DNA of 64,000 nt. Origin: Luteitalea sp. (GTDB taxonomy: Bacteria; Acidobacteriota; Vicinamibacteria; Vicinamibacterales; Vicinamibacteraceae). The first letter of the stretch is position 1; every line of letters begins with the position of its first letter. Positions 1 through 11,512 of this stretch are shown piece after piece. Both the position numbers and the translations under genes were made by a program. The notes under the pieces are model-generated. The model searched no databases, was not told the origin of the DNA, and was given only the letters and a program-made list of their open reading frames with translations. The DNA lies in the NCBI GenBank assembly GCA_009377495.1, contig WHTZ01000009.1:1-64000 (forward strand), given 5' to 3'.

Positions 1-2409
<2,409 letters not shown>

Positions 2410-2428
2410 GACGAGGAGGGAGCAAGCC

Positions 2429-5119
2429 ATGGGTTGGCGACGCTACTTCGAGCGGGATCGGCGCGATGAAGACCTGGCGCAAGAGATTGCGTCGTACATC
2501 GAGCACGAGGTGGAGGAGAACCTGGCGCGCGGGATGAACGTGGATGAGGCCCGGCATGCCGCGCAGCGCAAGTTCGGGAATAGCACGATGGTGCGAGAGG
2601 CGGTGTACGAGATGAACACGCTGACCTTCATCGAATCCGTCTGGCAGGATCTCAAGCACGGGGTCCGCCAGCTCCGCAAGAACAAGACCTTTCTCTTCAC
2701 GGCTGTTCCGACGCTGGCCCTGTGCATTGGCGCCAACACCGCGATCTTCAGCGTCGTGAGCTCGGTGATCCTGCAGCCGCTCCCCGTGCCAGAGCCGGAG
2801 CGTGTCGTCACCATGTGGAACGCCTATCCAGGCGCCCTCGGCTCCGATCATGGTGCGTGGGATGCGGAGAACAGCGCGCCGGACTTCTTCGACCGGCGAG
2901 CGCTGACCGATGTGTTCGAATCAGTTGCGGCGTACAACGCCGAGGCGTACAACCTCGGCCGCCCAGGAGGTGCATACCGCGTTGACGGACTCCGGGCGAC
3001 ACCGTCGCTGTTTCACCTGCTGCGGGCTCGGGCCATGCTCGGCCGAACGTTTACTGACGCGGAGGGCGAGCCCGGTCAGGGTCAGGTCGTGCTGTTGAGT
3101 TACGGTCTCTGGCAGGAACTCTTCGGCGGCGACCCGGCGGCGGTGGGCCGGGAGCTGCGTCTCCATGGCAGGCCGTACACGATCGTGGGGGTGATGCCGC
3201 AGGACTTCACGTTCTTCGCGCACCAAGACCAGGACGTGCGCTTGTGGACGCCGCTCGCATTCGCCGCGGAACAGCGGCAGCAGTATCACTTCAACATTTG
3301 GAACATCATCGCGCGCCTCCAGCCGGGTGTGACCCTTGCGCAGGCGCAAGCGCGCATCGACGCGCTGAACCAGCGGAACCTCGATCGCCTTCCGGACCTG
3401 AAGCCGCTGCTGCTGGACGCCGGCTTTCATACCCCGGTGCGCTTCTTTCAGGAGGAGTTGGTGCGCGACGTGCGTGGCATGCTCTTCCTGCTGTGGGGTG
3501 GCGTCACCTGCGTGCTGCTCATCGGCGCGGTGAATGTGGCGAACCTCGTGTTGGTGCGCGCGACCGCGCGCGGGCGCGAGATCGCCACGCGTGTCGCCCT
3601 CGGCGCATCCAGAGGACACATCCTCCGACAGGTCTTGACCGAAAGTCTGCTGCTCGCCGTGATGGGCGGCATCCTGGGTTTGCTGATCGGATGGGCGGGT
3701 CTTGGTGGCCTCGATGTCATCGGTATTGAAACGCTGCCGCGATCGGGTGAGATCCAACTCGACGGTGCAGCGATGGTCTTCACCATCGGCATCGCCCTGG
3801 CCGTTGGCCTGCTCATGGCGTTACTCCCCGCCGTGCGTATCCTCCGCATGAGCCCGACCGCGGTGCTTCGCGAAGAGGGACGATCCGGTACGGCCAGTCG
3901 GGGCGTGCGACTGGCGCGGCAGGGTCTTGTGGTGATCCAGGTGGCCATGGCACTCGTGTTGCTGGCGGGCGCGGGTCTGTTGCTGGCCAGTTTTCGCGAG
4001 CTTCTCGCCATCGATCCCGGCTTCGAGCCGCGCGGCGTGCTCACGGCGCAGGTCGACCTGCCTGCGAGTCGATATGCGGACGCTGCCGCGCGCAGGAGTT
4101 TTGTTGAGCGCACGCTCGCACGTCTTCGCATCTTGCCCGGTGTCGAGAGCGTTGGGATGACGAACAAGATTCCCTTCGGCGGCAGTTATAGCGACAGCGT
4201 GATTTTTGCTGAGGGCTACGTGCCACGTCCGGGCGAGTCCTCCGTCTCGCCATCGCGGAGCGTCGTCACGCCCGGGTACTTCGAGTCGATGGGTATCCGT
4301 GTCATCGAAGGCCGCGGCTTCGATAGACGCGATACGGCTCAGGGACGCCGTGTCATCGTGATCGACGAACGCCTCGCGCAACGCTTCTGGCCCGAGGGTG
4401 GCACCGTCGGCCAGCGCATGTGGCAGCCAACCGACATGGACGATTTCCGAGATCCAAGCAACGCCCGTTACTTCGACATTATCGGCATCGTCGGGTCTAT
4501 TCAGATGCGCGGGGTGCTGTCGCCCGAGGATCAGATCGGCGCGTACTATTTCCCGTTTGCGCAAGAGCAAGGTACGTACGACGACTTCGCGTTTACCATC
4601 CGGACGTCGCGCGATCCGCGTCGCTTCGTCGAACCAGTCCGCCGCGCCATCGCGGAGGTCGATGCTGAGCTGCCGATTTTCGACATCCGCAGCATGGACG
4701 AGCGGATCAGCCGATCGTTGACTGACCGCCGCACGCCGATGCTGCTCACGGCTGGATTCGGGCTCCTGGCGCTCCTGCTGGCAGCTATCGGCATCTACGG
4801 CGTGCTGGCCTCGCTCGTCCAGCAGCGCACGCGCGAGATCGGTATCCGCATGGCGCTCGGCAGCGACCGCCCCGCCATCTTCCGCCTCGTCCTGCGCGAA
4901 GGTGTCGTGATGCTCGGCCTCGGCGTGCTCCTCGGCCTCGCGGGCGCCGCGGCGTTGCGGCGCGCCATCGAGAGCCACCTGTACGGCGTCTCGCCGCTCG
5001 ATCCTGGCGTGCTCGTCCTCGTCGTCCTCCTCATGAGCGGCGCGGCGCTCGCCGCCTGCCTGGTGCCGGCCCGCCGCGCGACGCGCGTCGATCCCGCCTC
5101 CGCGCTCGCCGAGCCGTAG
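2429..5119 (+). CDS. ADOP-type MacB/FtsX permease, complete (896 aa)
   Basis: This is a full-length paralogue of the upstream gene. I chose ATG 2429 because GGAGGG lies seven bases upstream and the protein then starts MGWRRYFERD, the usual beginning of the 'permease prefix domain' (residues 1-60, ending in VREAVYEM). Next come the first membrane segment (TAVPTLALCIGANTAIFSVV), a periplasmic MacB_PCD domain, a central three-helix block (FLLWGGVTCVLLIGAVNVAN), a second periplasmic region, and the C-terminal FtsX block ending in VPARRATRVDPASALAEP. It likely forms an operon with the upstream copy. The last 340 bases of the two genes are far more alike (roughly 90%) than the rest, which suggests duplication followed by gene conversion. 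Confidence 0.94.
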   Translation: MGWRRYFERDRRDEDLAQEIASYIEHEVEENLARGMNVDEARHAAQRKFGNSTMVREAVYEMNTLTFIESVWQDLKHGVRQLRKNKTFLFTAVPTLALCIGANTAIFSVVSSVILQPLPVPEPERVVTMWNAYPGALGSDHGAWDAENSAPDFFDRRALTDVFESVAAYNAEAYNLGRPGGAYRVDGLRATPSLFHLLRARAMLGRTFTDAEGEPGQGQVVLLSYGLWQELFGGDPAAVGRELRLHGRPYTIVGVMPQDFTFFAHQDQDVRLWTPLAFAAEQRQQYHFNIWNIIARLQPGVTLAQAQARIDALNQRNLDRLPDLKPLLLDAGFHTPVRFFQEELVRDVRGMLFLLWGGVTCVLLIGAVNVANLVLVRATARGREIATRVALGASRGHILRQVLTESLLLAVMGGILGLLIGWAGLGGLDVIGIETLPRSGEIQLDGAAMVFTIGIALAVGLLMALLPAVRILRMSPTAVLREEGRSGTASRGVRLARQGLVVIQVAMALVLLAGAGLLLASFRELLAIDPGFEPRGVLTAQVDLPASRYADAAARRSFVERTLARLRILPGVESVGMTNKIPFGGSYSDSVIFAEGYVPRPGESSVSPSRSVVTPGYFESMGIRVIEGRGFDRRDTAQGRRVIVIDERLAQRFWPEGGTVGQRMWQPTDMDDFRDPSNARYFDIIGIVGSIQMRGVLSPEDQIGAYYFPFAQEQGTYDDFAFTIRTSRDPRRFVEPVRRAIAEVDAELPIFDIRSMDERISRSLTDRRTPMLLTAGFGLLALLLAAIGIYGVLASLVQQRTREIGIRMALGSDRPAIFRLVLREGVVMLGLGVLLGLAGAAALRRAIESHLYGVSPLDPGVLVLVVLLMSGAALAACLVPARRATRVDPASALAEP

Positions 5120-5446
5120 ACGGCCGTCAGGGTGCTTGACGGATCTGGGGGGCGCAGCCTGGCATCTTGTTGTAGGCCTCGCGGCTCTCGGGCGCGTGCA
5201 GGATGCTGGGTGCCGCTCCTCCTCTGAGCTTAAGACGTTTCTCACGTCGACCTCACTTTCTGCTTGACACGCATTTTTCGACGGGTTGCCCGTGCTCGGG
5301 ACCCCGTGCCTGGATGCCTCCTGGCGGCCCACACGGTCCGTCTGGCGCCCGTACTCCGTCGCGGGAAGGGCGCGGAGACCCTCGGACCGATTTCGCGGCG
5401 CCAGATGGCGTACAAGGCGTTGAAATACAGAGGGTTATCATGGTCC
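5120..5446. other. Intergenic region upstream of the HNH gene
   Basis: This gap of 327 bases has no convincing gene. Just after the permease stop there is a weak inverted repeat (CCGTCA ... TGACGG, 5125-5143) with no T-run. The part from 5254 on is shared with the HNH pseudogene near 38.8 kb and is listed separately. Confidence 0.5.
5254..5395 (+). repeat. 5' flank shared by the two HNH (DUF222) copies, copy 1
   Basis: About 140 bases aligning with 38815-38957. Shared blocks include TGCTTGAC, TCGGGACCCCGTGCCTGGAT, GCGGCCCA and GCCCGT near the end. Both copies lie directly in front of a DUF222-HNH coding region, so the flank seems to travel with the gene. Translated in the frame of the HNH gene it gives a similar peptide in both copies (RDPVPGC ... 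LAAHT ... VPVLRR or APVLRR). It might therefore be an extended N-terminus rather than untranslated DNA, but no good ribosome site supports that. Confidence 0.7.
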
Positions 5447-6910
5447 ATGTCTTCTCCAGAACGTCTACCTACGACTCCCGGCGCCTCGATCCTGGCGCCG
5501 CTGGCCCACGACTCGCGCGCCGCGGATGACGAGGAGCTCGAACGGCTGGCCGACGCCATCGCCGAGCTGTCGGCCCGTATCCAAGCGGCGATCTACGACC
5601 TGCTGGTCTTGATTCGGCAGTTCGATGCGCGCGCGGGCTGGCACACCGGCTTCACCTCGTGTGCGCATTGGCTCAGTTGGCGCACGGGCCTCGAGCTCGG
5701 TGCGGCCCGCGAGAAGGTGCGCGTCGCGCGCGCCCTGGCGACGCTGCCCGTGGTGAGTGCGGCGATGCACCGTGGCGAGCTCTCGTACTCGAAGGTGCGC
5801 GCCCTCACGCGCGTCGCGACGCCCGCGAATGAGACGCGGCTCGTGGACGCCGCCCGTTCAGGCACCGCCGCGCACATCGAGCGCCTGGTCCGCGCCTGGC
5901 GGCGCGTCGATCGGCAGGCCGAAGCCCGGGAGACCGCGTGGCGACACGAGCAGCGACACCTCGCAACCTGGGTGGATGAGGACGGGATGGTGGTGATTCG
6001 CGGGCGGCTCACGCCGGAGCTCGGGGCGGTGGTGCAGCGGGCGCTCGAGGCCGCGGCCGACCAGCTGTTCCGGGAAGAGGCGGCCGTCCCGAGCGACGAC
6101 GGCCCAACGGAGGTCACGCCGGCGCAACGCCGCGCCGACGCCCTTGGACTCGTCGCCGAGAGCGCGCTGGCCAGCGACCTGGATCGCGGGACGGCGGGCG
6201 ATCGCTATCAAGTCGTCATTCACGTCGACCAGGACACGTTGAAGGAAGATGCTGGGTGGACCGGCAGTGTCTCCGTCGAGCCCGACACGGGACAGGCGGT
6301 GCTGGAGGACGCCGACGGCGCGTACGTTTCCGCGGAAACGTCGCGGCGGATTGCCTGCGACGCGTCGACCGTGGTAATGCGGCATGCGTCAGACGGGACG
6401 GTGCTCGATGTCGGCCGGAAGCGGCGGACGATTCCGCCGGCGATCCGGCGGGCGTTGGCCGCCCGCGATCGCCGCTGCCGGTTTCCGGGCTGCACGGCGC
6501 GGCACTGCGAGGCGCACCACGTTCAACACTGGGCCGATGGGGGGCCCACGCGGCTCGAGAATCTCGTGTTGCTCTGCAAACGCCATCACAGGGCCGTGCA
6601 CGAAGAGGGCTTCACCCTCACGCGGCGTGCCGATGGGACGGTGGGCGTCTGCCGGCCGGATGGCCGGCCGCTGCCGGCCTCGCCGCCAGTCCCGCGCTGG
6701 GACGACGGTGACCGCCATGTCGGTGATCCACTGGCGCCGATCGCCGCGCAGCTGGCGGCTGCCGACATCCAGATCGGCCCGCAGACAGCCACGCCGCACT
6801 GGCATGGCGAGCCGCTCGACGTGGGCTGGGCGATCGACGTCCTGTGGGATCGTCCGGGAGGCGTGGCGGCAAGCGGCGACGGTTCTGCGGACACGTGCGT
6901 CGGGACGTAG
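5447..6910 (+). CDS. DUF222 / 13E12-type HNH endonuclease
   Basis: A 487-residue protein. The N-terminal two thirds (about residues 15-330) match the DUF222/13E12 family: helical, rich in Ala and Arg, with the typical stretches 'WLSWRTGLELGAAREKVRVA' and 'GELSYSKVRALTRVA'. The C-terminus carries an HNH nuclease module: a zinc-like CRFPGC, then EAHHVQHWADGGPT, NLVLLCKRHH and VHEEGF. Such genes often occur in many copies per genome and behave like mobile or homing elements; their cellular role is unproven. ATG 5447 is the first start before the conserved domain. The frame stays open upstream to 5264 through the repeated 5' flank. A deleted copy lies at 38975-39845. Confidence 0.9.
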   Translation: MSSPERLPTTPGASILAPLAHDSRAADDEELERLADAIAELSARIQAAIYDLLVLIRQFDARAGWHTGFTSCAHWLSWRTGLELGAAREKVRVARALATLPVVSAAMHRGELSYSKVRALTRVATPANETRLVDAARSGTAAHIERLVRAWRRVDRQAEARETAWRHEQRHLATWVDEDGMVVIRGRLTPELGAVVQRALEAAADQLFREEAAVPSDDGPTEVTPAQRRADALGLVAESALASDLDRGTAGDRYQVVIHVDQDTLKEDAGWTGSVSVEPDTGQAVLEDADGAYVSAETSRRIACDASTVVMRHASDGTVLDVGRKRRTIPPAIRRALAARDRRCRFPGCTARHCEAHHVQHWADGGPTRLENLVLLCKRHHRAVHEEGFTLTRRADGTVGVCRPDGRPLPASPPVPRWDDGDRHVGDPLAPIAAQLAAADIQIGPQTATPHWHGEPLDVGWAIDVLWDRPGGVAASGDGSADTCVGT

Positions 6911-7110
6911 CTGCGCGACGTCCGCGCTCACGTGCGCGTGAACTTCACTCTGTGGGAGCCCTGGAACGGCAACGCCCCGGGGCCACCCGACACCCCGGCC
7001 GTCACTCCTCGTGCTGTATCGCCCCATCGCCTGCTAGACTGACGCCTACACCGTATCACGCACCCACCCTGGATCGACGAGCAGTCGAGCGTGCCACGAG
7101 GAGACGCATC

Positions 7111-8343
7111 TTGAAAACGGTGGAAGCGATCTTGGCGCTCGTCGTGGTTGCGTTGTCGATTGGCGACCCGCCGCCGGCACGGACCGAGCTTGCCGATGAT
7201 CTCCGGGCGACGCTGGAGTCAAACCGGCGTGTGTTCTCGATCGAAAATGGATCGCTGGCTGGGCCAGGTGGCGACTGGCTGCTCGAGCGAGCCGGCAACG
7301 CGCGATTTACACTCCTGGGCGAAACTCACCACAACGTCGAAACACCGCAGCTCACCGGCGCACTACTGAAGGGATTGAAAGCCGCGGGCTACGGCACGTA
7401 TGTGCTCGAAAGCGGGCCGGTGACGACGCGCTTGGTCGTCGACGCCGTGCAAAAGGACGGTCTGTCAGCCGCCCGGGCCCTCCTCACGGAATTCCCCTTC
7501 AGTATCGCGTTTCTGGACGTGCCGGAAGAACTGCGAGTCGCCAGAGACGCATTGGACATGGGCTACGTCGTCTGGGGCATCGACCAAGAGTTTGCCGGCG
7601 CCGCGCCGTTGCTCCTGCATCGCCTCACAGAGCTAGCCAAGGATGACGCTTCGCGGGCTCTGGCTCGGTCCATGTTCGAGCGCGCTCGGGGCGACACGGA
7701 GCGATTCAAGATCGACGGCGACGACTCGGCCCTGTTCATGGCTTCTGCGACAGCGGATGAGTTCCAGAGACTGGCGTCATCGTTCGCGGACCAGGGTGGT
7801 GAGGCAGGCGACATCATCGACCAGTTGGGCCGCAGCGCCGCCGTGTATCGCGCCCACTACCAAGGTCGCTCCTATGACAGCAACGCCGCACGCGCCGACC
7901 TGATGAAGCGCAATCTGCTCGACCACATGCGGCGTGCGGGTGAAACCGTCCTTTCACAGCGCAAGGTGCTCTTCAAGGCCGGGGGCAGTCACATGGCCCG
8001 TGGGCGCAACTCACAACACGTCCACGACGTCGGCAACTTCGCGGCAGAACTGGCAGTGGCTACGGGCGCGGAGTCGTTTCACATCAAGGTGCTGGCGGCT
8101 GGATCGGCAGAAGACCGCGTCGAGCCCGATGAGGCGCTGCCCATCTTCGCTCTTCCGGCCAAGGGGATCCCGGCCGTGTTCGACCTGGCGCCCCTGCGTC
8201 CGCTGGTGACACAGCACGCTGACCTGCCGGACGAGTACGAAATCCTCAGGGACCTCTACGTTCTGCGCTACGACGCGCTCGTGCTCTTCCCCCGCTTCCA
8301 CGACACGAACCAAATCGTGCCTATCCCCACGCAGGACCCTTGA
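7111..8343 (+). CDS. Secreted Tiki/EreA/ChaN-like superfamily protein
   Basis: A TTG start at 7111 is chosen: GAGGAG ends seven bases upstream, and the protein then opens with a short signal peptide (MKTVEAILALVVVALSI). The mature part (about 385 residues) begins with FTLLGETHHNVET, the GExHH signature of the Tiki/ChaN/erythromycin-esterase superfamily, followed by TYVLESGP. A second conserved His region is KVLFKAGGSHMARG near residue 295. Superfamily members include metal-dependent proteases and esterases and haem-binding lipoproteins. The paired GETHH and GGSHM motifs are consistent with a metal site, but the substrate is unknown. It stands alone between the HNH gene and the toxin-antitoxin pair. 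Confidence 0.7.
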   Translation: MKTVEAILALVVVALSIGDPPPARTELADDLRATLESNRRVFSIENGSLAGPGGDWLLERAGNARFTLLGETHHNVETPQLTGALLKGLKAAGYGTYVLESGPVTTRLVVDAVQKDGLSAARALLTEFPFSIAFLDVPEELRVARDALDMGYVVWGIDQEFAGAAPLLLHRLTELAKDDASRALARSMFERARGDTERFKIDGDDSALFMASATADEFQRLASSFADQGGEAGDIIDQLGRSAAVYRAHYQGRSYDSNAARADLMKRNLLDHMRRAGETVLSQRKVLFKAGGSHMARGRNSQHVHDVGNFAAELAVATGAESFHIKVLAAGSAEDRVEPDEALPIFALPAKGIPAVFDLAPLRPLVTQHADLPDEYEILRDLYVLRYDALVLFPRFHDTNQIVPIPTQDP

Positions 8344-8402
8344 GCTTGACGTTCGTGTTCATCATTGACAGGGCGAGTCATGTGGCGCGATGATGTTGCC
8401 AT

Positions 8403-8798
8403 ATGGCGCAGCCTCTCTTGAAGCACACGGACCCGATGACGCGAATCGCCGAGATTCGGGCTGGGCTGCCCGTCGCCGAGCTGGAGCGACTCGTGAAGAC
8501 GCTCAGCCTCACACGCGACGAGGTGGCGCGCGTCCTCGGCGTGTCGCGCCGCACCTTGTCGCGGCTGCAGGGACGGCAGACGCTCGACCCGGTCGCATCG
8601 GACCGGCTCGCGCGCGTGTGGCAGGTTGTGGACCACGCAGTCGAGACGTTGGGCGGCGTCGACGAGGTAGCCGCCTGGACGCGCGACCCGAATCCCAGCC
8701 TCGGCGGCGCCACACCACTCACGCTGCTCGACACGGACGTCGGCGTTGACGCGGTCGACCAGATTCTGCGCCGCATCGACTATGGGATCTACGGGTAA
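8403..8798 (+). CDS. Xre/MbcA/ParS-type antitoxin (DUF2384)
   Basis: A 131-residue protein with a helix-turn-helix at about residues 36-57 (LTRDEVARVLGVSRRTLSRL) and a C-terminal toxin-binding domain (VDHAVETLGG ... DPNPSLGGATPLTLLDTDVG) typical of DUF2384 antitoxins. The motif NPxLGGxxPLxLLxT is diagnostic. Its last codons overlap the start of the RES-domain toxin by 17 bases, the usual arrangement for this toxin-antitoxin class, so the two are co-translated. Regulation is probably autorepression by the antitoxin-toxin complex. No strong Shine-Dalgarno is seen before ATG 8403. TTGACA at 8365-8370 could be a -35 box, but no good -10 follows. Confidence 0.87.
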   Translation: MAQPLLKHTDPMTRIAEIRAGLPVAELERLVKTLSLTRDEVARVLGVSRRTLSRLQGRQTLDPVASDRLARVWQVVDHAVETLGGVDEVAAWTRDPNPSLGGATPLTLLDTDVGVDAVDQILRRIDYGIYG

Positions 8799-9333
8799 AC
8801 GTGACGTAGGCAATGGTGGACCGCACGCTCCATTCAAGGTCTGGCGGCTCGTGGCGGCCGATCGCTTCGCTGACCGCCAGCCGCGTGACGCATTTCTCGG
8901 CGAAGACTCAGACACGACACCCGGGCGGTGGCACGACGTCGGGATCCGCGTCGCGTACTGCTCACTGTCCGCGGCGACGACGATGCTCGAGATGCTCGTG
9001 CACAGCTCGCGGGCGCGGGTTCGACGAGCGTTTCTTGCGATCGAAGCCACCGTCAGCGACAGCGCCACCGTCGAATCTCTTTCATTGCGAGCGTTGCCTT
9101 CTGAGTGGAATCGACACCCGCCCACAGTTTGGACCCGAGAGTATGGCTCCGCGTGGGCGCGAAGCGGCCGTAGTCTCGCCCTCGCCGTTCCCTCGGCTGT
9201 GGCGCCCGTGGAGTGGAACGTCGTGCTGAATCCTCAACATCAGGAGATGAGGCTGCTGACGGTCGAGCGCGTTGAGCGGGTGCGTTTCGACCCGCGGGTC
9301 GTCGCCGCGTGGGGCGCTGACGTGAAGGCGTGA
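8782..9333 (+). CDS. RES-domain toxin
   Basis: A 183-residue protein of the RES family, which in studied cases degrades or modifies NAD+. Recognisable features are VWRLVAADRFAD near the N-terminus (RES Arg), TPGRWHDVGIRVAYCS in place of the usual 'G.RWN..G..v.Y' signature, TMLEMLVH, and a C-terminal VLNPQHQEM. I chose ATG 8782 because it lies inside the end of the antitoxin gene and gives the usual overlap. The family's Arg, Tyr and Ser positions can be seen in this pattern but were not aligned. The downstream chimeric sialidase frame begins 12 bases after its stop. Confidence 0.85.
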   Translation: MGSTGKRDVGNGGPHAPFKVWRLVAADRFADRQPRDAFLGEDSDTTPGRWHDVGIRVAYCSLSAATTMLEMLVHSSRARVRRAFLAIEATVSDSATVESLSLRALPSEWNRHPPTVWTREYGSAWARSGRSLALAVPSAVAPVEWNVVLNPQHQEMRLLTVERVERVRFDPRVVAAWGADVKA

Positions 9334-9345
9334 GGCGGACGGTCG

Positions 9346-11484
9346 ATGGCGCGAGGGATGAACGCGAGCGAGGCCCGGCGTGCCGCGCAGCGCAAGTTCG
9401 GCAACCGCACGGCGGTGCGAGAGGCGGTGTACGAGATGCTCACGTTGGGATTCGGGCTTCTGGCGCTTCTGCTGGTCTCCGGACCCGCACGGACGTTCGA
9501 AGCCGCTCCAAACAGGCTGCTGCAAACCGATGTCTACGTGGCTGGCCGAGACGGGTACCACACCTACCGGATTCCATCGGTCATCGTGACGCCGAAGGGC
9601 ACGTTGCTGGCTTTTGCCGAAGCGCGCCGCGAGGGAGCGGAGGATGCCGGTGATATCGATTTGGTGCTCAAGCGCAGCACGGACGCCGGCGCCACGTGGT
9701 CGGCAATGCAAGTGATTGGCGACAACGGCCGGAACACGTTCGGGAATCCGTGTCCGGTGATCGATCGCACCACCGGGACCATCTGGCTTCTCACCACGCA
9801 GAACCTCGGCGAGGACAGCGAGCAAGAGATCATCGACCGAACCGGGAAGGCGAGCCGGACCGTATGGGTCCTCAACAGCACAGACGATGGTCGCACCTGG
9901 TCGGCGCCGGCCGAGATCACACGGAGCGTCAAGCGCTCCGATTGGACCTGGTACGCAACCGGACCTGGCGTGGGCATCCAGACGAGGAGCGGGCGCCTCG
10001 TCATCCCTGCGAACCATGCCGTGGCCGGCAGCGCTGTGCATCGCTCACACGTCTTCTTCAGCGACGACCACGGCGCCACCTGGCAGCTCGGGGGTCACTC
10101 CATTGACGGTACGAACGAGAGTCAGGTCGTGGAGCTCGCTGATGGCCGGCTCATGCTGAACATGCGCAACCACCCGAGGAAGCGCGAGAACTTCCGAGCC
10201 GTGGCGCTCAGCGGAGACGAGGGTGAGACCTTCGCCGAGCCCCGCTACGATCGCACGCTCATCGAGCCGCCCGCGCAGGCGAGCCTCCTGCGGTTCTCAA
10301 CCGCCACCACCGAAGACCGCAACCGGCTGCTGTTCGCCAATGCCGCGAGCACGACGCGCGAGCGGATGACGGTGAGGCTCAGTTACGACGAGGGAGAAAC
10401 GTGGGCCGTGTCCAGGGTGGTTCACGCGGGGCCTGCGGCTTACTCGAGCTTAGTAGTGCTACCAAATCTGACGATCGGTCTGCTCTACGAGCGCGGTGAG
10501 GAGCGCCCGTACGAGAGGTTAGCGTTCGCGCGATTCAGCTTGGAGTGGCTCACGACAGGACAGGATGACGGGGTGGGTAACACGGCTGCAATGAAGATAC
10601 CTACCGGCGTCCTTCCTGCTGTTGTCACGCCCTTCGATGAGAATGGCCGCTTCGCCCCCCATCCGTTCGAACGCCTGTTGGAGCGGTTGTACGGCGCAGG
10701 CGTGCACGGCGTATATCTCTGCGGCACGACCGGCGAAGGCTTGCTGCAACCGCCCGATGAACGGAAGCGGGTGACAGACGTGGCGGTCGCGTGTACACCA
10801 CCGGACCGCGACGTCGTCGTCCACGTGGGCGCCGCCTCGATGGGCGAAGCTTTGGAGCTAGCGGCCCATGCCTCTCGGGCCGGGGCGCGCGCCATCAGTA
10901 GCCTGCCACCGCTCGCAGGTGGCTTCCACTTCACTGACGTGCGCGAGTACTACCGCAGACTCGCCGCGGCCAGCACGATTCCGCTCATCGTCTATTACTT
11001 CCCGGCGTCCTACCCGACGATCACGAGCGTCGAGCAGCTCGAGGAGCTCTGCGCCCTCCCGAACGTGGTGGGCGTGAAGTTCACGGACTTCGATCTGTAC
11101 ACGATGGCGCGCATCACACAACCTGACCGGTGCATCTTCAACGGTCGAGACGAGGTTTTCGCGGCCGGTCTTCTCATGGGCGCCGATGGGGGTATCGGTA
11201 GCTTCTACAATCTGGTACCAGAGCTGTTCGTCCGCATCCACACGTTGGCTCGAGAGGACCGCTGGCCAGAGGCGCGTGCCGTTCAGCGCGAGGTGAACGA
11301 GCTCATCACGTTGACGCAGCCGTTTCCGCTGTTCCCAGCGATCAAACAAGTGCTCACATGGCTCGGCATCGACTGCGGCCCCTGCCTTCCTCCGCGGCGG
11401 CGCCTGAGCGACGCCGAGCGCACCACGTTACGTGCGGCGTTGGTCGACAAGGGCTTCTGGGTGCACGACAGGATGATGAGATGA
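9346..11484 (+). CDS. Fused sialidase (GH33) and N-acetylneuraminate lyase in one frame
   Basis: One uninterrupted 712-residue frame. Residues 1-43 are an ADOP-permease scar. Residues 56-405 are an exo-sialidase: YRIP motif (R75), five Asp boxes (STDAGATW 111, STDDGRTW 178, SDDHGATW 239, SGDEGETF 289, SYDEGETW 346), NESQVVEL (probable acid/base Glu258) and AYSSLVVL (probable nucleophile Tyr366). Residues 416-712 are a lyase of the DapA/NanA family: CGTTGEG, IVYYFPA (catalytic Tyr) and VGVKFTDFDLYTM (Schiff-base Lys578, NanA-like context). The join is only about 12 residues (TTGQDDGVGNTA). The sialidase seems to end where its family normally stops, and ATG 10591 could start a separate lyase. 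Either a real fusion or two genes joined by loss of a stop. Together they would release sialic acid and cleave it to ManNAc and pyruvate. Confidence 0.88.
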   Translation: MARGMNASEARRAAQRKFGNRTAVREAVYEMLTLGFGLLALLLVSGPARTFEAAPNRLLQTDVYVAGRDGYHTYRIPSVIVTPKGTLLAFAEARREGAEDAGDIDLVLKRSTDAGATWSAMQVIGDNGRNTFGNPCPVIDRTTGTIWLLTTQNLGEDSEQEIIDRTGKASRTVWVLNSTDDGRTWSAPAEITRSVKRSDWTWYATGPGVGIQTRSGRLVIPANHAVAGSAVHRSHVFFSDDHGATWQLGGHSIDGTNESQVVELADGRLMLNMRNHPRKRENFRAVALSGDEGETFAEPRYDRTLIEPPAQASLLRFSTATTEDRNRLLFANAASTTRERMTVRLSYDEGETWAVSRVVHAGPAAYSSLVVLPNLTIGLLYERGEERPYERLAFARFSLEWLTTGQDDGVGNTAAMKIPTGVLPAVVTPFDENGRFAPHPFERLLERLYGAGVHGVYLCGTTGEGLLQPPDERKRVTDVAVACTPPDRDVVVHVGAASMGEALELAAHASRAGARAISSLPPLAGGFHFTDVREYYRRLAAASTIPLIVYYFPASYPTITSVEQLEELCALPNVVGVKFTDFDLYTMARITQPDRCIFNGRDEVFAAGLLMGADGGIGSFYNLVPELFVRIHTLAREDRWPEARAVQREVNELITLTQPFPLFPAIKQVLTWLGIDCGPCLPPRRRLSDAERTTLRAALVDKGFWVHDRMMR
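9349..9478 (+). other. Scar of an ADOP permease gene inside the sialidase N-terminus
   Basis: Bases 9349-9438 match the end of the permease prefix domain (compare 2526-2612: ARGMN..EAR.AAQRKFGN....VREAVYEM). They are followed directly by a match to the C-terminal permease helix at about 4741-4782 (CTCACG..GGATTCGGGCT.CTGGCGCT.CTGCTGG, protein LT.GFGLLALLL). The roughly 2.1 kb that separate these two parts in a normal ADOP gene are missing. The remnant is in frame with the sialidase, and its hydrophobic part may act as a signal peptide; if translation starts at ATG 9436 the signal would be MLTLGFGLLALLLVSGPA. Confidence 0.75.
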
Positions 11485-11512
11485 CATCACGAGGAAAACG
11501 GGCACGGCTCGC

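Noticed and set aside
3821-5332. A 503-codon antisense frame over the second ADOP permease
   Set aside because: Composition typical of an antisense shadow; the plus strand encodes the recognisable FtsX domains.
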